Assembly: GCF_044759095.2 (NCBI RefSeq)
Contig: NZ_JBIYSM020000015.1
Span: 17,185 to 81,184, forward strand
DNA from: JBIYSM02 sp044759095
GTDB lineage: Bacteria > Bacillota > Bacilli > Brevibacillales > Brevibacillaceae
Reading direction: 5' to 3'
DNA: 64,000 nucleotides
How positions within the stretch are numbered: position 1 is the stretch's first letter; every line of letters begins with the position of its first letter. Under the pieces are notes generated by a model that worked only from the letters and a program-made list of their open reading frames with translations, searched no databases and was not told the DNA's origin. Position numbers and translations under genes: made by a program. Below are positions 7,752-16,380 of this stretch, one piece after another.

Positions 7752-8636
7752 TTATGCGGTCTCCCCCTTCTTCAACATCTTCACGTACGCATAGGTCAAG
7801 AGCGCAATCATCATCCCGATCAGATAGGAAATGGTTGCTCCCTGGGAGTATTGCAGGTTGCTGAATGCTTTCAAATAGGCTTGGTAAGTCAGAACCATCG
7901 TTCCGTTGGCCGGGCCGCCCTGTGTAATGGCATAAATGATGTCAAAAACCTTGAACGTCTCCATCGTTCTCATCACGATGATCACCAGGAACGTAGGCTT
8001 CAGGTATGGCAGCGTCAAGGCAAAAAATCTTCTGATCATACCCGCGCCGTCTACCATGGCTGCCTCGTACACAGACTTGTTCACCAATTGCAGGGCCGCC
8101 AACACAAAAATCGCCACCAGCGGCGTCATTTTCCACACGTCCGCAATAATGACCATATTCATGGCCATCCATGGACTGTTTAACCAGGATTGGTATTGAT
8201 CGATGACATGAAGCTGCGTTAACAGTGCATTTAATGCCCCGTACTCGCTGTGATAGATCCATTTCCACATCGCCCCGTTGACGATGGTAGGTACAGCCCA
8301 CGGGATGATGATGATCGAGCGCAAAAACGTTTTCCCTTTGATATCTTCATTCAGAAGCAGCGCGATCAACGTGCCAAGTATGAGCTCAATGGAAATGGAA
8401 ACAACAGCGAAGTATGCCGTCCGGCCTGCGGAAGCCCAGAAATCACGATCCGAAAGAACGTCCATGTAGTTTTGCAGCCAGACATAGTCGCCAAGACTTC
8501 CTGCCGATAAATCCAAGTCTTTTAGACTGTATAAAAACGTTTCAATCAACGGATACAGGACAATCCCGAACACGATAAAAACGGACGGAGCAATAATCAG
8601 CCATGCAAATTGAGCATCGCTTACCTTCCTCTTCAT
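7752..8636 (-). CDS. Carbohydrate ABC transporter permease (MalF type)
   Basis: A 294-residue six-helix permease. The EAA motif is at about 188-207 (YEAAMVDGAGMIRRFFALTL), followed by the VFDIIYAITQGGP segment that is highly typical of UgpA/MalF-type partners. It is separated by one base from the MalG-type gene and follows the binding-protein gene, giving the usual order of binding protein, MalF, MalG. Confidence 0.9.
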   Translation of the reverse strand: MKRKVSDAQFAWLIIAPSVFIVFGIVLYPLIETFLYSLKDLDLSAGSLGDYVWLQNYMDVLSDRDFWASAGRTAYFAVVSISIELILGTLIALLLNEDIKGKTFLRSIIIIPWAVPTIVNGAMWKWIYHSEYGALNALLTQLHVIDQYQSWLNSPWMAMNMVIIADVWKMTPLVAIFVLAALQLVNKSVYEAAMVDGAGMIRRFFALTLPYLKPTFLVIIVMRTMETFKVFDIIYAITQGGPANGTMVLTYQAYLKAFSNLQYSQGATISYLIGMMIALLTYAYVKMLKKGETA

Positions 8637-8684
8637 GCTGTACCCCTTTCTTTGAAGAAGAAAAGGGGGAGAATATCCCCCTCC

Positions 8685-9956
8685 CTATTTATTAGCCAGC
8701 TCCTCTGCTTTTTGTTGCAGCTCTGCTAACGTATCCTTGACCGATTTTTGACCCATCAATGCTTGTTGGATACCTACCTGCAATTCGGTAGAAAGGCTTC
8801 CATACCAGGGAACTTGAGGGCGGTTTGCCAGATAGTCATATTGAATCTTGGAAGCGGCGACGACTTCAGGGTTGGTGGAAATCACATCTTTGTCTTCATA
8901 AAGGGATTTCCAAATCGGAAGCGCATTTTTGGCATATTTCTTCTGGACTTCCTTGGAAGAGAGGTACTCCATGTATTTCCAAGCCTCATCCGGATGCTTG
9001 CTTCCTTTTGCAAGAGCGACACCCATGCCGCCATTGACGGAAGCGCTAATCACGCTGCCTTGCCCCGGGCTTGGAGCAATGCCCACCTGTCCCGCAACCT
9101 GGGATTGGGATTTATCGTTGGCGAGATTGTACATGTACGTCCAGTTCAAGGCGAATGCCGCTTTCCCGCTGGAGAATACGCCGCGCACATCTTCCTCCAG
9201 GAATTCGGTGGATTTGGGATTGCTGATGCCATCTTTCAGGCTTTGGACCATGAAGTTCAGCGCTTTTTCGTTTCCTTCATCGGTCAATGTCGGCTTTCCA
9301 TCCCGAACCATTTTTCCGCCAAACGTTTCAGACAAGGTCGTAAAGTCGCAAGAGAGCGCCTCTGCTTGCTTCCAGCTCCACACGATCGGGTATTCTACCA
9401 ACCCTTTCTCCTTGATCACTTTCGCTTGCTGCACAAGTTCGTCCCATGTCTTGGGAGGATGGGTAAACCCGGCCTTGTTCAGCATCTCTTTATTGTAAAA
9501 AAGAAACTTCGTATCGTTTAACCAGGGAAGACCGTAGAGCTTGCCTTCATACGAGACAGCGTCCAAGGCTCCCGCAAAAATATCTTTGCGGTCCGCTTCC
9601 GACAATTTATCGGTAACGTCCTGAACAATTCCCGCTTTGGCAAACTTCGCTGTCCACGGGGCATCGATCAGTACGACGTCATACCCTCCGCTTGGCGCGC
9701 CGGTCAGGATTTTTTGCTCCAGGGCTTCATAGGGTACGAAAGTGGTATTTACTTTAATATTGGGGTTTTTGCTCATAAACTCTTTCGTAATGGAAGTAAT
9801 GTCTTCCTCGCTATACCCTGCCTGCTTCATGAAGATGGCATTCAAGGTAACCGGCCCTTTGTTTGATGAATCGGCGTTTTCTTTGTTCGTACTGCAACCA
9901 GCGAGCGTTGCAGCCACGAGAACGGAAGATAAAAATATGGACCACAGCTTTTTCAT
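8685..9956 (-). CDS. Extracellular sugar-binding lipoprotein
   Basis: A 423-residue solute-binding protein of the ABC sugar family 1. It has a lipoprotein signal: charged MKKLW start, hydrophobic core, then lipobox LAGC with Cys about residue 21. The mature part has features common in maltose/chitobiose-type binding proteins (YNKEMLNKAG, PKTWDELVQQA, NGGMGVALAKGSKHPDEAWK). Its start overlaps the stop of the ROK regulator gene (ATGA), so the two are translationally coupled. The substrate is inferred to be an amino sugar from the linked nagB. Confidence 0.9.
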   Translation of the reverse strand: MKKLWSIFLSSVLVAATLAGCSTNKENADSSNKGPVTLNAIFMKQAGYSEEDITSITKEFMSKNPNIKVNTTFVPYEALEQKILTGAPSGGYDVVLIDAPWTAKFAKAGIVQDVTDKLSEADRKDIFAGALDAVSYEGKLYGLPWLNDTKFLFYNKEMLNKAGFTHPPKTWDELVQQAKVIKEKGLVEYPIVWSWKQAEALSCDFTTLSETFGGKMVRDGKPTLTDEGNEKALNFMVQSLKDGISNPKSTEFLEEDVRGVFSSGKAAFALNWTYMYNLANDKSQSQVAGQVGIAPSPGQGSVISASVNGGMGVALAKGSKHPDEAWKYMEYLSSKEVQKKYAKNALPIWKSLYEDKDVISTNPEVVAASKIQYDYLANRPQVPWYGSLSTELQVGIQQALMGQKSVKDTLAELQQKAEELANK

Positions 9957-11095
9957 ACAAGTTCCCCCTTGTCATTCACTTCTTGTATTTTTTGAAAGGC
10001 AAACGCGATTGCTCCCAGCCCGCCCGCATCGGTACCCAAGCGAGCCAACTCCACTTCCGGATGATTCGGCGTAAACTTCTTGATATTTTCAATAATCTTT
10101 TCCAAGACAAGATGCATAGACTCGGAAACGCCGCCACCCAGGATCACTTTCTCCGGGTTGAGCAAGCTGCAAATATTGGCGATCGCAATCGAAACATCCA
10201 GCACGAATTTTTCAATCACGGATATCGCCAGGGGATTGCCATTCTTATATTGTTGAAAAAGTTCTGCTCCGGTAAAACCGTGGCCGGAGAGAGCTGTTCC
10301 GGAAGTTTTGTTCTCAAAGGTTCCAAATTGGCCAACACGATTTTCCAGACCGTTGCGGACATCTTCCCCATCGATCAGATATCCGATCTCGCCGGCCGAA
10401 AAATGATGGCCTTCGATGAGCTCGCCATTCGAGACGATGGCGCATCCCACACCGGTACCAAAGGCGATGAACGCCATGTGCCGGGATTGGTTGCCGGAAC
10501 CTAACCACTTTTCCCCCAAGGCTGCACACCGCACATCGTTATTGATAAATACGGGAAAGGAAAAGTGCCCCTGCATGATATCCCGCAGGGGGAGGTTCTG
10601 CCATCCCAGCGCGGGAGAATCAATCACGATTCCCTGTTTGGTATTGGTGATGGCTGGTACGCCTACCCCCATCGCAATAATCAATTGTTCTTGGATTCCG
10701 GATTCCTGAATGCTGTCTTTGATCATGGCGACAAGATCGTCAATGTTTGAAGACGTTTTCAATTTTCTCTTGTAAACAACCTCACCATCCCAGTCCGTAA
10801 TGATAATCAAAACTTTGGTTCCACCTATATCTACTCCTACACCATAGGCTGATTTGGGGTTGAACCCCAATTGTATCCCTGGTCTGCCGCCTTCCTTCGT
10901 AGAGTTGCCAAACCCTAACTCGATGATGATTTTCCTGTGCAGAAGGTCGTCAACAATAGAAGATACGGTAGAACGACTAAGACCCAGCTTCTTTGAAATT
11001 GATGCTCTGCTAATCGGTTGTTCAGAACGGATCAATTCCAATACAAGTGAGTGATTGGTGTTTTTAATCAGCTTCGATATGGTGTTTTTCTCCAT
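9953..11095 (-). CDS. ROK-family transcriptional regulator (XylR/NagC type)
   Basis: A 380-residue regulator with an N-terminal winged helix (PISRASISKKLGLSRSTVS, about 28-46) and a ROK sugar-binding domain. The ATP-motif remnant DIGGTK and the ROK signature around GEIGYLIDGEDV are visible, but the zinc-coordinating CxCGxxGC motif of true kinases is missing, as suits a regulator. Start ATG 11095 has a GAAGGG site; earlier codons in frame lie inside the operator. It is the promoter-proximal gene of the importer-nagB operon and probably represses it until the sugar ligand appears. Confidence 0.88.
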   Translation of the reverse strand: MEKNTISKLIKNTNHSLVLELIRSEQPISRASISKKLGLSRSTVSSIVDDLLHRKIIIELGFGNSTKEGGRPGIQLGFNPKSAYGVGVDIGGTKVLIIITDWDGEVVYKRKLKTSSNIDDLVAMIKDSIQESGIQEQLIIAMGVGVPAITNTKQGIVIDSPALGWQNLPLRDIMQGHFSFPVFINNDVRCAALGEKWLGSGNQSRHMAFIAFGTGVGCAIVSNGELIEGHHFSAGEIGYLIDGEDVRNGLENRVGQFGTFENKTSGTALSGHGFTGAELFQQYKNGNPLAISVIEKFVLDVSIAIANICSLLNPEKVILGGGVSESMHLVLEKIIENIKKFTPNHPEVELARLGTDAGGLGAIAFAFQKIQEVNDKGELV

Positions 11096-11114
11096 TGTCT
11101 CTACCCTTCGAATT

Positions 11115-11143
11115 AGTTTGTTTGTTCGGAAAATAAACAAACT
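11115..11143. promoter_or_regulatory. XylR-type ROK operator
   Basis: An inverted repeat AGTTTGTTT...AAACAAACT with an 11-base centre, 20 bases upstream of the ROK gene. It closely resembles the known XylR operator pattern (TTAGTTTGTTT...AACAAACTAA), and the linked regulator is of that family. It most likely mediates autorepression of the whole operon. Confidence 0.65.
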
Positions 11144-11224
11144 TGTATCTTTATCGTAATCTACTCCTTGTATGATGTCAATAGAAAATGGGCCCCATCC
11201 CTTTCCTTGCGGCTGTATTCATAT

Positions 11225-11260
11225 ACAAAAGCTGTCGGCTTTGAAGCCGACAGCTTTTTG
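11225..11260 (-). terminator. Strong terminator after the ba3 oxidase operon
   Basis: A 15-bp perfect stem (AAAAGCTGTCGGCTT with AAGCCGACAGCTTTT) around 11227-11258 lies 22 bases past the subunit I stop. It ends in a T run on either strand. Confidence 0.85.
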
Positions 11261-11279
11261 TTTGTTGCCCTTGTTCCGT

Positions 11280-12941
11280 TTACCACGTCCGGATCGGAGG
11301 AGATCCTGGAGCATGATGGGTGATTTGTTCCATAATCGGATAGCCGTAGGCCATCACAACCAGGAAGGCCAACACCCCCACCCACACGGGCCAACGCTCG
11401 AGAATGCCCGGAGTGTGTTGCTCCCCGTCCGTTTCCCCGATCGGATATTCCGCATTTCCTTTCGGAGCAAAGAAGGCCAGATAACCCAGAATGAGGATCA
11501 GCAGGATTGCAGCAGTGAAGAGCAGCCCTCCGCCAAACGCCATTACTTGTTGGTACGGCATCCAGCTTAACGCTGTCGGATGATCCATGTACGTCGTGTA
11601 GTCGGTCCGACGCGGCGTACCTGCCAATCCCAGCCCGTGCATCGCACCGGACATCAGGAACATCCCTACTGCCCAGAACACGGTTTGGACCATTCCCATC
11701 CGGTTCGCGGTCGGCGTCAGGGTGCGTCCGGTCAGTACGGGAATCAACCAGTAGCTGACACCGAAGAAGGTAAGAGCCACAGCCGTACCTACCGTGATGT
11801 GGAAGTGTCCGGTTACCCAGATGGTGTTGTGCACGACGGCATTCATCTGGTTGGACGCGTTGATGATACCGCCCGTTCCGGCAGGGATAAAGAACAGCAT
11901 ACCGACAAACGGTGCGAAGAAGCGCACGTCCGTCCACGGCAGCTTTTTCAGCCAGCCAAACAGTCCCAAGCCGCCTTTTTTGCGGCCCGTCGTCTCAAAC
12001 ACCGCAAACATGGAGAACGCAGTCATCAACGATGGCAAAACGACGATCAGGGTCAAGATCACGTGAATCATTTTCCAGCCGGGGGAGATACCCGGTTCCA
12101 TCAACTGATGGTGGAAACCGACCGGAATCGAGAAGAGCAAAAGCAGAATAAAGGCAAGGCGAGCGAGCGAATCACTGAAGACGTGGCCGCCAATGATGCG
12201 CGGGATGTTCACGTACCAGGCGATATAGGCCGGCATCAGCCAGAAGTAAACCAGCGGGTGCCCGAAAAACCAGAACAACGTACGGCTCAGCATGACGTTG
12301 ATGGTCGGTGTCCAGCCAAACGACCACGGAATCAGTTGGAACAGTACCTCGATTGCTACAGGGATGGTACAAACGATCCACAGGACAAATGTGGTTACCG
12401 ACATAAAGACAAACAAGGGAGACATCTTGCCGGGGTTTTCCCGTTTCCATTTGCGATAGCTGCTGATGATTCCGAATCCGCCCAGCCAGCTGCCCACAAC
12501 CAGCAGGGCCGTTCCGATGTAGAAGTACGGCGATGCTTTAAGCGGTGCGTAAAACGTGTACAGCACCGACGCTTCGTTCATCAGGATGGTCACGACACCC
12601 ATCGCGGTACCGATCACCATCAGCACAAATCCGCTCCAGCCGAAGCGAAGTGCCGTGCCATGCAGGGAGCCGCCGGTCGTGCGGGCTACACCCGAAAAGA
12701 GAAAACCGATGATGAAGAACGTGGTAAAAATGAGTGCCATCAAGACACCGTGCGCAGTCAAAATTTGATAGTAATTCGTCCAGCTTGGCAGTTCCATGAT
12801 GCCGCCGCGCACCATCCCCTGCACCATCCCTGCGAGCGCCGCCAAACCAAAGGCGACATACGCCACGATGATGTAGGCCATACTCAAGCGCGCAGTGGGA
12901 CGATCCACTTCTGCAGCGGAACCATTTCGAATTCCTTTCAT
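11280..12941 (-). CDS. cbaA: ba3-type cytochrome c oxidase subunit I
   Basis: The 553-residue catalytic subunit of a B-family heme-copper oxidase, a proton-pumping terminal oxidase with about 13 helices. Heme/Cu ligands can be seen: the first heme-a/b His in ILTAHGVLMAL, the CuB His in FFGHPLVYFWLMPAY, the HH pair in GFHHQLMEPG, and the two heme His in NTIWVTGHFHITVG. The Tyr in HPLVYFWLMPAY is the residue cross-linked in this family. It is the last gene of a three-gene operon behind the small subunit and subunit II, as in Thermus and Geobacillus. Confidence 0.92.
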   Translation of the reverse strand: MKGIRNGSAAEVDRPTARLSMAYIIVAYVAFGLAALAGMVQGMVRGGIMELPSWTNYYQILTAHGVLMALIFTTFFIIGFLFSGVARTTGGSLHGTALRFGWSGFVLMVIGTAMGVVTILMNEASVLYTFYAPLKASPYFYIGTALLVVGSWLGGFGIISSYRKWKRENPGKMSPLFVFMSVTTFVLWIVCTIPVAIEVLFQLIPWSFGWTPTINVMLSRTLFWFFGHPLVYFWLMPAYIAWYVNIPRIIGGHVFSDSLARLAFILLLLFSIPVGFHHQLMEPGISPGWKMIHVILTLIVVLPSLMTAFSMFAVFETTGRKKGGLGLFGWLKKLPWTDVRFFAPFVGMLFFIPAGTGGIINASNQMNAVVHNTIWVTGHFHITVGTAVALTFFGVSYWLIPVLTGRTLTPTANRMGMVQTVFWAVGMFLMSGAMHGLGLAGTPRRTDYTTYMDHPTALSWMPYQQVMAFGGGLLFTAAILLILILGYLAFFAPKGNAEYPIGETDGEQHTPGILERWPVWVGVLAFLVVMAYGYPIMEQITHHAPGSPPIRTW

Positions 12942-12965
12942 CTACATTCACCTGCCTGAGGGTTT

Positions 12966-13433
12966 TTACTTCACGATAATCGTCGTCGCCATCACCTGGT
13001 GACCCGCTCCGCAGTATTCATTGCAGAGAATCAGATACTCACCCGGCTTGTCAAAGGTATAGGAAGCGGAGTTGACATGCCCGGGCAGCACCATAAAGTT
13101 CACATTGGTTCCGGGGATTTCAAAGCCGTGGATGACGTCGGGACTGGTAACGTGGAAATTCACCTTGGCTCCGACAGGCACTTCCATCTTGTTCGGCCCA
13201 AATCCGAAGGCAAACGCCGTCATGTAGGCGTCGTATTCGTTTTCCCCTACTTTTTTCAAACCCGGTTTATCAAACGGAGGCGTCTCGGCCACTTTCTGGG
13301 GGTCGATCATCGTCATGTCGCTGGGCGGCTGCATGCCCATGGCGAAAGCGTTGACGCAAAGCAGCGCGATAAACAGCGCAAGTCCCGCTCCGCCCAGTAT
13401 CAGCCAGATTTTTTCAAACCGGTGCAAATGCAT
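12966..13433 (-). CDS. cbaB: ba3-type cytochrome c oxidase subunit II (CuA)
   Basis: A 155-residue membrane-anchored subunit with one N-terminal helix (about residues 10-32). A cupredoxin domain follows, whose CuA site is plain at the C terminus (CNEYCGAGHQVM) with the upstream His in DVIHGFEIPG. It takes electrons from cytochrome c and passes them to subunit I. Start ATG 13433 is selected for the AAAGGAGG site. The gap to subunit I is 24 bases. Confidence 0.92.
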   Translation of the reverse strand: MHLHRFEKIWLILGGAGLALFIALLCVNAFAMGMQPPSDMTMIDPQKVAETPPFDKPGLKKVGENEYDAYMTAFAFGFGPNKMEVPVGAKVNFHVTSPDVIHGFEIPGTNVNFMVLPGHVNSASYTFDKPGEYLILCNEYCGAGHQVMATTIIVK

Positions 13434-13461
13434 GTGCGTTTCCTCCTTTACCAACTCTCTA

Positions 13462-13623
13462 TCAGCCTCGATCGAGGAACAGACCAAACGCGCCAAACCA
13501 GCTCAGGAGAATGAACGCGCCGATCATCAAAACGGCTGCAAACGTCCCTTTCAAGGAGTCTGTTTCCGGCTGGGTTTGCTTCCCCTTGGATACCTTCTGC
13601 GGTGGATTGATCCGAGTTTCCAC
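13462..13623 (-). CDS. Small COX2A/CbaD-like oxidase subunit
   Basis: A 53-residue single-span membrane protein read from GTG 13623 with a GTAAGGAGG site. The first half is hydrophilic (ETRINPPQK...), then comes the helix LKGTFAAVLMIGAFILLSWF and a short FLDRG tail. The LKGTxxxVxxIGxFIxxSWFGxFGLFL pattern is that of subunit IIa (COX2A) of ba3 oxidases, which stabilises the I/II pair. It opens the operon; two AGGG-type dyads lie upstream of its promoter. Confidence 0.88.
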   Translation of the reverse strand: METRINPPQKVSKGKQTQPETDSLKGTFAAVLMIGAFILLSWFGAFGLFLDRG

Positions 13624-13698
13624 TTTTGTTTCCTCCTTACAAACTTAGTGGCGATACTACGCCGGTGCTTCAGTCGGCGATGTTTCTTTACACGCTTC

Positions 13699-13765
13699 AT
13701 TCTACTCTCCGTCATCCGCTGTGTAAGTCAGGGAAATCCCCTAAAACGGTAGGGGAACCCCCTGA
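13699..13765 (-). promoter_or_regulatory. ba3 oxidase promoter with two NreC-like dyads
   Basis: On the minus strand, a -35 TTACAC (13721-13726) and -10 TAGAAT (13699-13704) are separated by 16 bases. Immediately upstream are CAGGGAAATCCCCTA (13729-13743) and TAGGGGAACCCCCTGA (13750-13765), whose centres lie about two helical turns apart. This is the layout of an activator pair. A related dyad is present at the promoter of the adjacent two-component operon. Confidence 0.55.
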
Positions 13766-13889
13766 TTTTCCTCGATTCCTGTCACAATTCAGACGAAAAT
13801 AACCCACCCGGCGCAGGATGGGATGTCCAAATTTATAAATTCTTATACACGAAAAAAAGACGGCTTGCTCCACCGTCTTCCCAGCGTGT

Positions 13890-14546
13890 TTATTCAAAGT
13901 CGAGCCAGCCCTTTTTAATCGCATAGCGCACCAGATCAGGCCTCGTTTTCAGATGCAGCTTCTCCATGATGTGGGCCTTGTGCGATTCCACTGTTTTCAC
14001 CGAGACGGTAAGCTGTTCGGCGATCTCCTTGTTGCTGAAGCCCTTGGCGATCAGGATCAGCACTTCCTTCTCCCGGTCGGTCAGGATTTCGTATTTCGCC
14101 TGCTCCTCGCCGTTTTTCACCATCTGCAAAAACTCTTCGATGAGCGATTTCGTCGCAGACGGATAGAGATACGCCATCCCTTTGGAAACGGTGCGGATGG
14201 CGGCGATCAGGTCAAGGTCGGGCGCGCTTTTCAAAATGTAGCCGGAAGCGCCGGCCTGCAATACACGAAACAGGTATTCCTCGTCGTCATGCATCGTCAG
14301 CACGAGTACGTGAATATCGGGAGCGGCCGCCTTGATCCGTTCAGTGGCGGTCAGCCCGTTTTCTCCGGGCGGCATGCTCAAATCCATCAGGATGACGTCG
14401 GGTTTGACCTCCATTGCCTTTTGGAAGGCCTCTTTTCCGTCAGCCGCGTACCCCACCACTTCCATATCCGGCTGGGCGTTGATCAAAAGACCCAGGCCGG
14501 AGCGGACAATGGCGTGATCGTCAGCGATCAGGACGCGAATGGTCAT
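13890..14546 (-). CDS. NarL/NreC-family response regulator
   Basis: A 218-residue two-domain regulator. The receiver has the acidic pair DDH near the N terminus, the phospho-acceptor Asp in VILMDLSMPPGENG (about residue 55) and the Lys in YILKSAPD. The C-terminal LuxR helix-turn-helix is clear (LTDREKEVLILIAKGFSNKEIA and KTVESHKAHIMEKL). Start ATG 14546 has AAGGGGG at good spacing and overlaps the kinase gene by 26 bases, showing translational coupling. It most likely activates the adjacent ba3 oxidase operon (inferred from shared dyads). Confidence 0.9.
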   Translation of the reverse strand: MTIRVLIADDHAIVRSGLGLLINAQPDMEVVGYAADGKEAFQKAMEVKPDVILMDLSMPPGENGLTATERIKAAAPDIHVLVLTMHDDEEYLFRVLQAGASGYILKSAPDLDLIAAIRTVSKGMAYLYPSATKSLIEEFLQMVKNGEEQAKYEILTDREKEVLILIAKGFSNKEIAEQLTVSVKTVESHKAHIMEKLHLKTRPDLVRYAIKKGWLDFE

Positions 14547-15612
14547 CTTCAACATCCCCCTTCCCAAGCGGTATTCGTACAAAAATCGACGTACCCTCGC
14601 CTTCCGCTGAACGAATGTCAACGCTGCCACCCAGCAGCTGGGCCCGCTCTTTCATGCCGAAAAGCCCTAACCCCGTACCGTTGGTCTCAACTTGTTTGGG
14701 ATCAAAGCCGATCCCGTCGTCCACAATGGTCAGCACAATTTCGCCGCCTTTGTCCTCAAAGACGATGCACAGCCGGTCCGTTTGCGCGTATTTGGCCGCA
14801 TTGGTCATGGCCTCCTGCACGATTCGGTACAAGGCCGTTTCAATTGCAGGCCCGTAGCGGCGCCGGTCTCCGCGTACATCCAGAGCGACCTGGATGCCGA
14901 AGCTTTGTTCCACCCGCTTGATCAGCGAACGGATGGCAGGCAGAAGACCCAGGTCGTCCAATGCGGATGGACGAAGCTCCAGAGCCATCCGTTTGACTTC
15001 TTCCATCGCCTTGGCCGCCATCTGCTGAATTTCCGCCACATGTTGTTTCAGCTGTGCATTTATTCTGCTTTGTCCGATGACATTCAGTCCGACCAGAATG
15101 CTGTAAAGCGCCTGTCCCACACCGTCGTGCAGCTCACGGGAAATTCGTTTGCGCTCCTCCTCCTGGGCCTGGATGACGTAATGGGTCAGCTTGTGTTGGT
15201 ACCGCTCCTTTTCTGCCTGCTGCTGGGCGGACATGTCGCGCAGGATCAGCACCAGTTTGGCCGTAGATCCCTGCGGCAGCTGCGATGAGCTGGCGGCCAC
15301 CGGGTATTGCCGGCCGTCTTTTGTCCGAAGCCGCATCTCGAACGACGGTATCTGCACCTGTTTGAAAAAGCAATCCGAACAGGTCGTGTCTTCCTTGCAT
15401 GTCGCCATGCCGACGCAGACCTCGCAAATGTGACGATGTCCAATCAGTTCTTCCTTGCTCCAACCGGTCATTTTTTCCACGGCAGCGTTCGCTGTTACAA
15501 TCAGTCCGTCCTTATCGATAACCAGTATGGCATCGCTTGTATTCGCAAAAATCGATTGAAACAACGAGAAGGCTTCACTGGACGTACCCAGTTCTTCAAT
15601 CCAAGCGTACAT
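14521..15612 (-). CDS. PAS-domain sensor histidine kinase with Cys-rich PAS (NreB-like)
   Basis: A 363-residue cytosolic kinase without membrane spans. An N-terminal PAS domain (about 20-125) contains a dense Cys cluster CEVCVGMATCKEDTTCSDCF, which could bind an Fe-S cluster or sense redox state. Then come HisKA_3 with the phospho-His (RISRELHDGVGQALYS) and a HATPase domain (EAMTNAAKYAQTDR; GIGFDPKQ; GTGLGLFGMKERA). This matches the oxygen-sensing NreB type in design. It has a GGAGG site, and a CAGGGAATTCCCTC dyad lies 63 bases upstream. Confidence 0.9.
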   Translation of the reverse strand: MYAWIEELGTSSEAFSLFQSIFANTSDAILVIDKDGLIVTANAAVEKMTGWSKEELIGHRHICEVCVGMATCKEDTTCSDCFFKQVQIPSFEMRLRTKDGRQYPVAASSSQLPQGSTAKLVLILRDMSAQQQAEKERYQHKLTHYVIQAQEEERKRISRELHDGVGQALYSILVGLNVIGQSRINAQLKQHVAEIQQMAAKAMEEVKRMALELRPSALDDLGLLPAIRSLIKRVEQSFGIQVALDVRGDRRRYGPAIETALYRIVQEAMTNAAKYAQTDRLCIVFEDKGGEIVLTIVDDGIGFDPKQVETNGTGLGLFGMKERAQLLGGSVDIRSAEGEGTSIFVRIPLGKGDVEDDHSRPDR

Positions 15613-15643
15613 GGTATCCTCCTCACTCTTCGTACTTATCGCT

Positions 15644-15686
15644 ATTGTAGTGATTTCGCGAAGGAAAGTGTATCAGGGAATTCCCT
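15644..15686 (-). promoter_or_regulatory. Two-component operon promoter with NreC-like dyad
   Basis: The perfect palindrome AGGGAATTCCCT (15675-15686) lies directly upstream of -35 TACACT and -10 TACAAT (15644-15649, 17-base spacer) on the minus strand. Its centre sits about 44 bases before the expected start site, like the nearer dyad at the oxidase promoter. This suggests autoregulation. Confidence 0.5.
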
Positions 15687-15751
15687 CATTCTCTTGAAAC
15701 AGCGTTTTATTCCTTACTATGCCACGAAACATGCCTACCCTTTATGCAATC

Positions 15752-15791
15752 TTGACAGCCTGATAAATTAGAATAATATCTAATTAGATAA
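15752..15791 (+). promoter_or_regulatory. Promoter and palindrome upstream of the GNAT gene
   Basis: TTGACA (15752-15757) and TAATAT (15774-15779) are separated by 16 bases. The perfect palindrome TATCTAATTAGATA (15777-15790) overlaps the -10 and start site, as an operator would. No cognate repressor gene is adjacent. Confidence 0.5.
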
Positions 15792-15831
15792 TTATTTAAT
15801 AAAAGAGCCATAAAAGGAGGGACCTTTCCCT

Positions 15832-16356
15832 ATGCTTAGCCCATTTCCTGCTGCAAGCCGACGCTTGACCTTTTCTCCCGTCACGGAAGCCGACTTCCCC
15901 GCATTGCTCACGGTGTACAGTTCCAATCCCGATTACATGGAAATGTCGGAGGGAACCCGTATCGTCTCCCTGGAAACAGTGGAAAAGGACCATCGGGAGA
16001 ATCTTGAGCTGCCTGACTCGTTCAGCGTCGCCATCCGGGAACAGGGCAGTGCAGACATCATCGGCATCAGCCAATTTATCCTGCGCAATCCGAACGACGG
16101 CTTCCCGTGGCTCGGTCTGATCATGCTTCACAGCGCCAGGCAGCAGCACGGTTACGCCCGGGAATTCATGGAGACCCTGATCGAATGGTACCGGGAGAAC
16201 GGATACGAGGAGCTTCGGCTGGGAGTTCTGGAAAAAAACCGAAAAGTCGTACCGTTTTATGAGCGGCTCGGATTTTTCACTTACGAAGTAAAGCAGAGCG
16301 AAAAGCTGGGGCGTGTGATCTGCATGGCTCGAAAACTTACCGGCGGCGATCAATAG
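15832..16356 (+). CDS. GNAT-family N-acetyltransferase
   Basis: A 174-residue acetyl-CoA-dependent acetyltransferase. The acetyl-CoA-binding region is seen around GLIMLHSARQQHGYAREFME (about 97-116), where the Q/RxxGxG/A motif is QQHGYA, and the C-terminal EKNRKVVPFYERLGFF segment is typical. The substrate cannot be told. It has a strong AAAGGAGGG site and its own promoter with a palindrome at the start site. It sits alone upstream of an MFS exporter gene that has a separate leader. Confidence 0.85.
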   Translation: MLSPFPAASRRLTFSPVTEADFPALLTVYSSNPDYMEMSEGTRIVSLETVEKDHRENLELPDSFSVAIREQGSADIIGISQFILRNPNDGFPWLGLIMLHSARQQHGYAREFMETLIEWYRENGYEELRLGVLEKNRKVVPFYERLGFFTYEVKQSEKLGRVICMARKLTGGDQ

Positions 16357-16380
16357 ACAAACGCCTGCCGCCTCATATAA

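Noticed and set aside
11580..12959. Plus-strand open frame of about 459 codons
   Set aside because: Antisense to ba3 oxidase subunit I, with His/Arg/Gln-rich composition and no recognisable domain.
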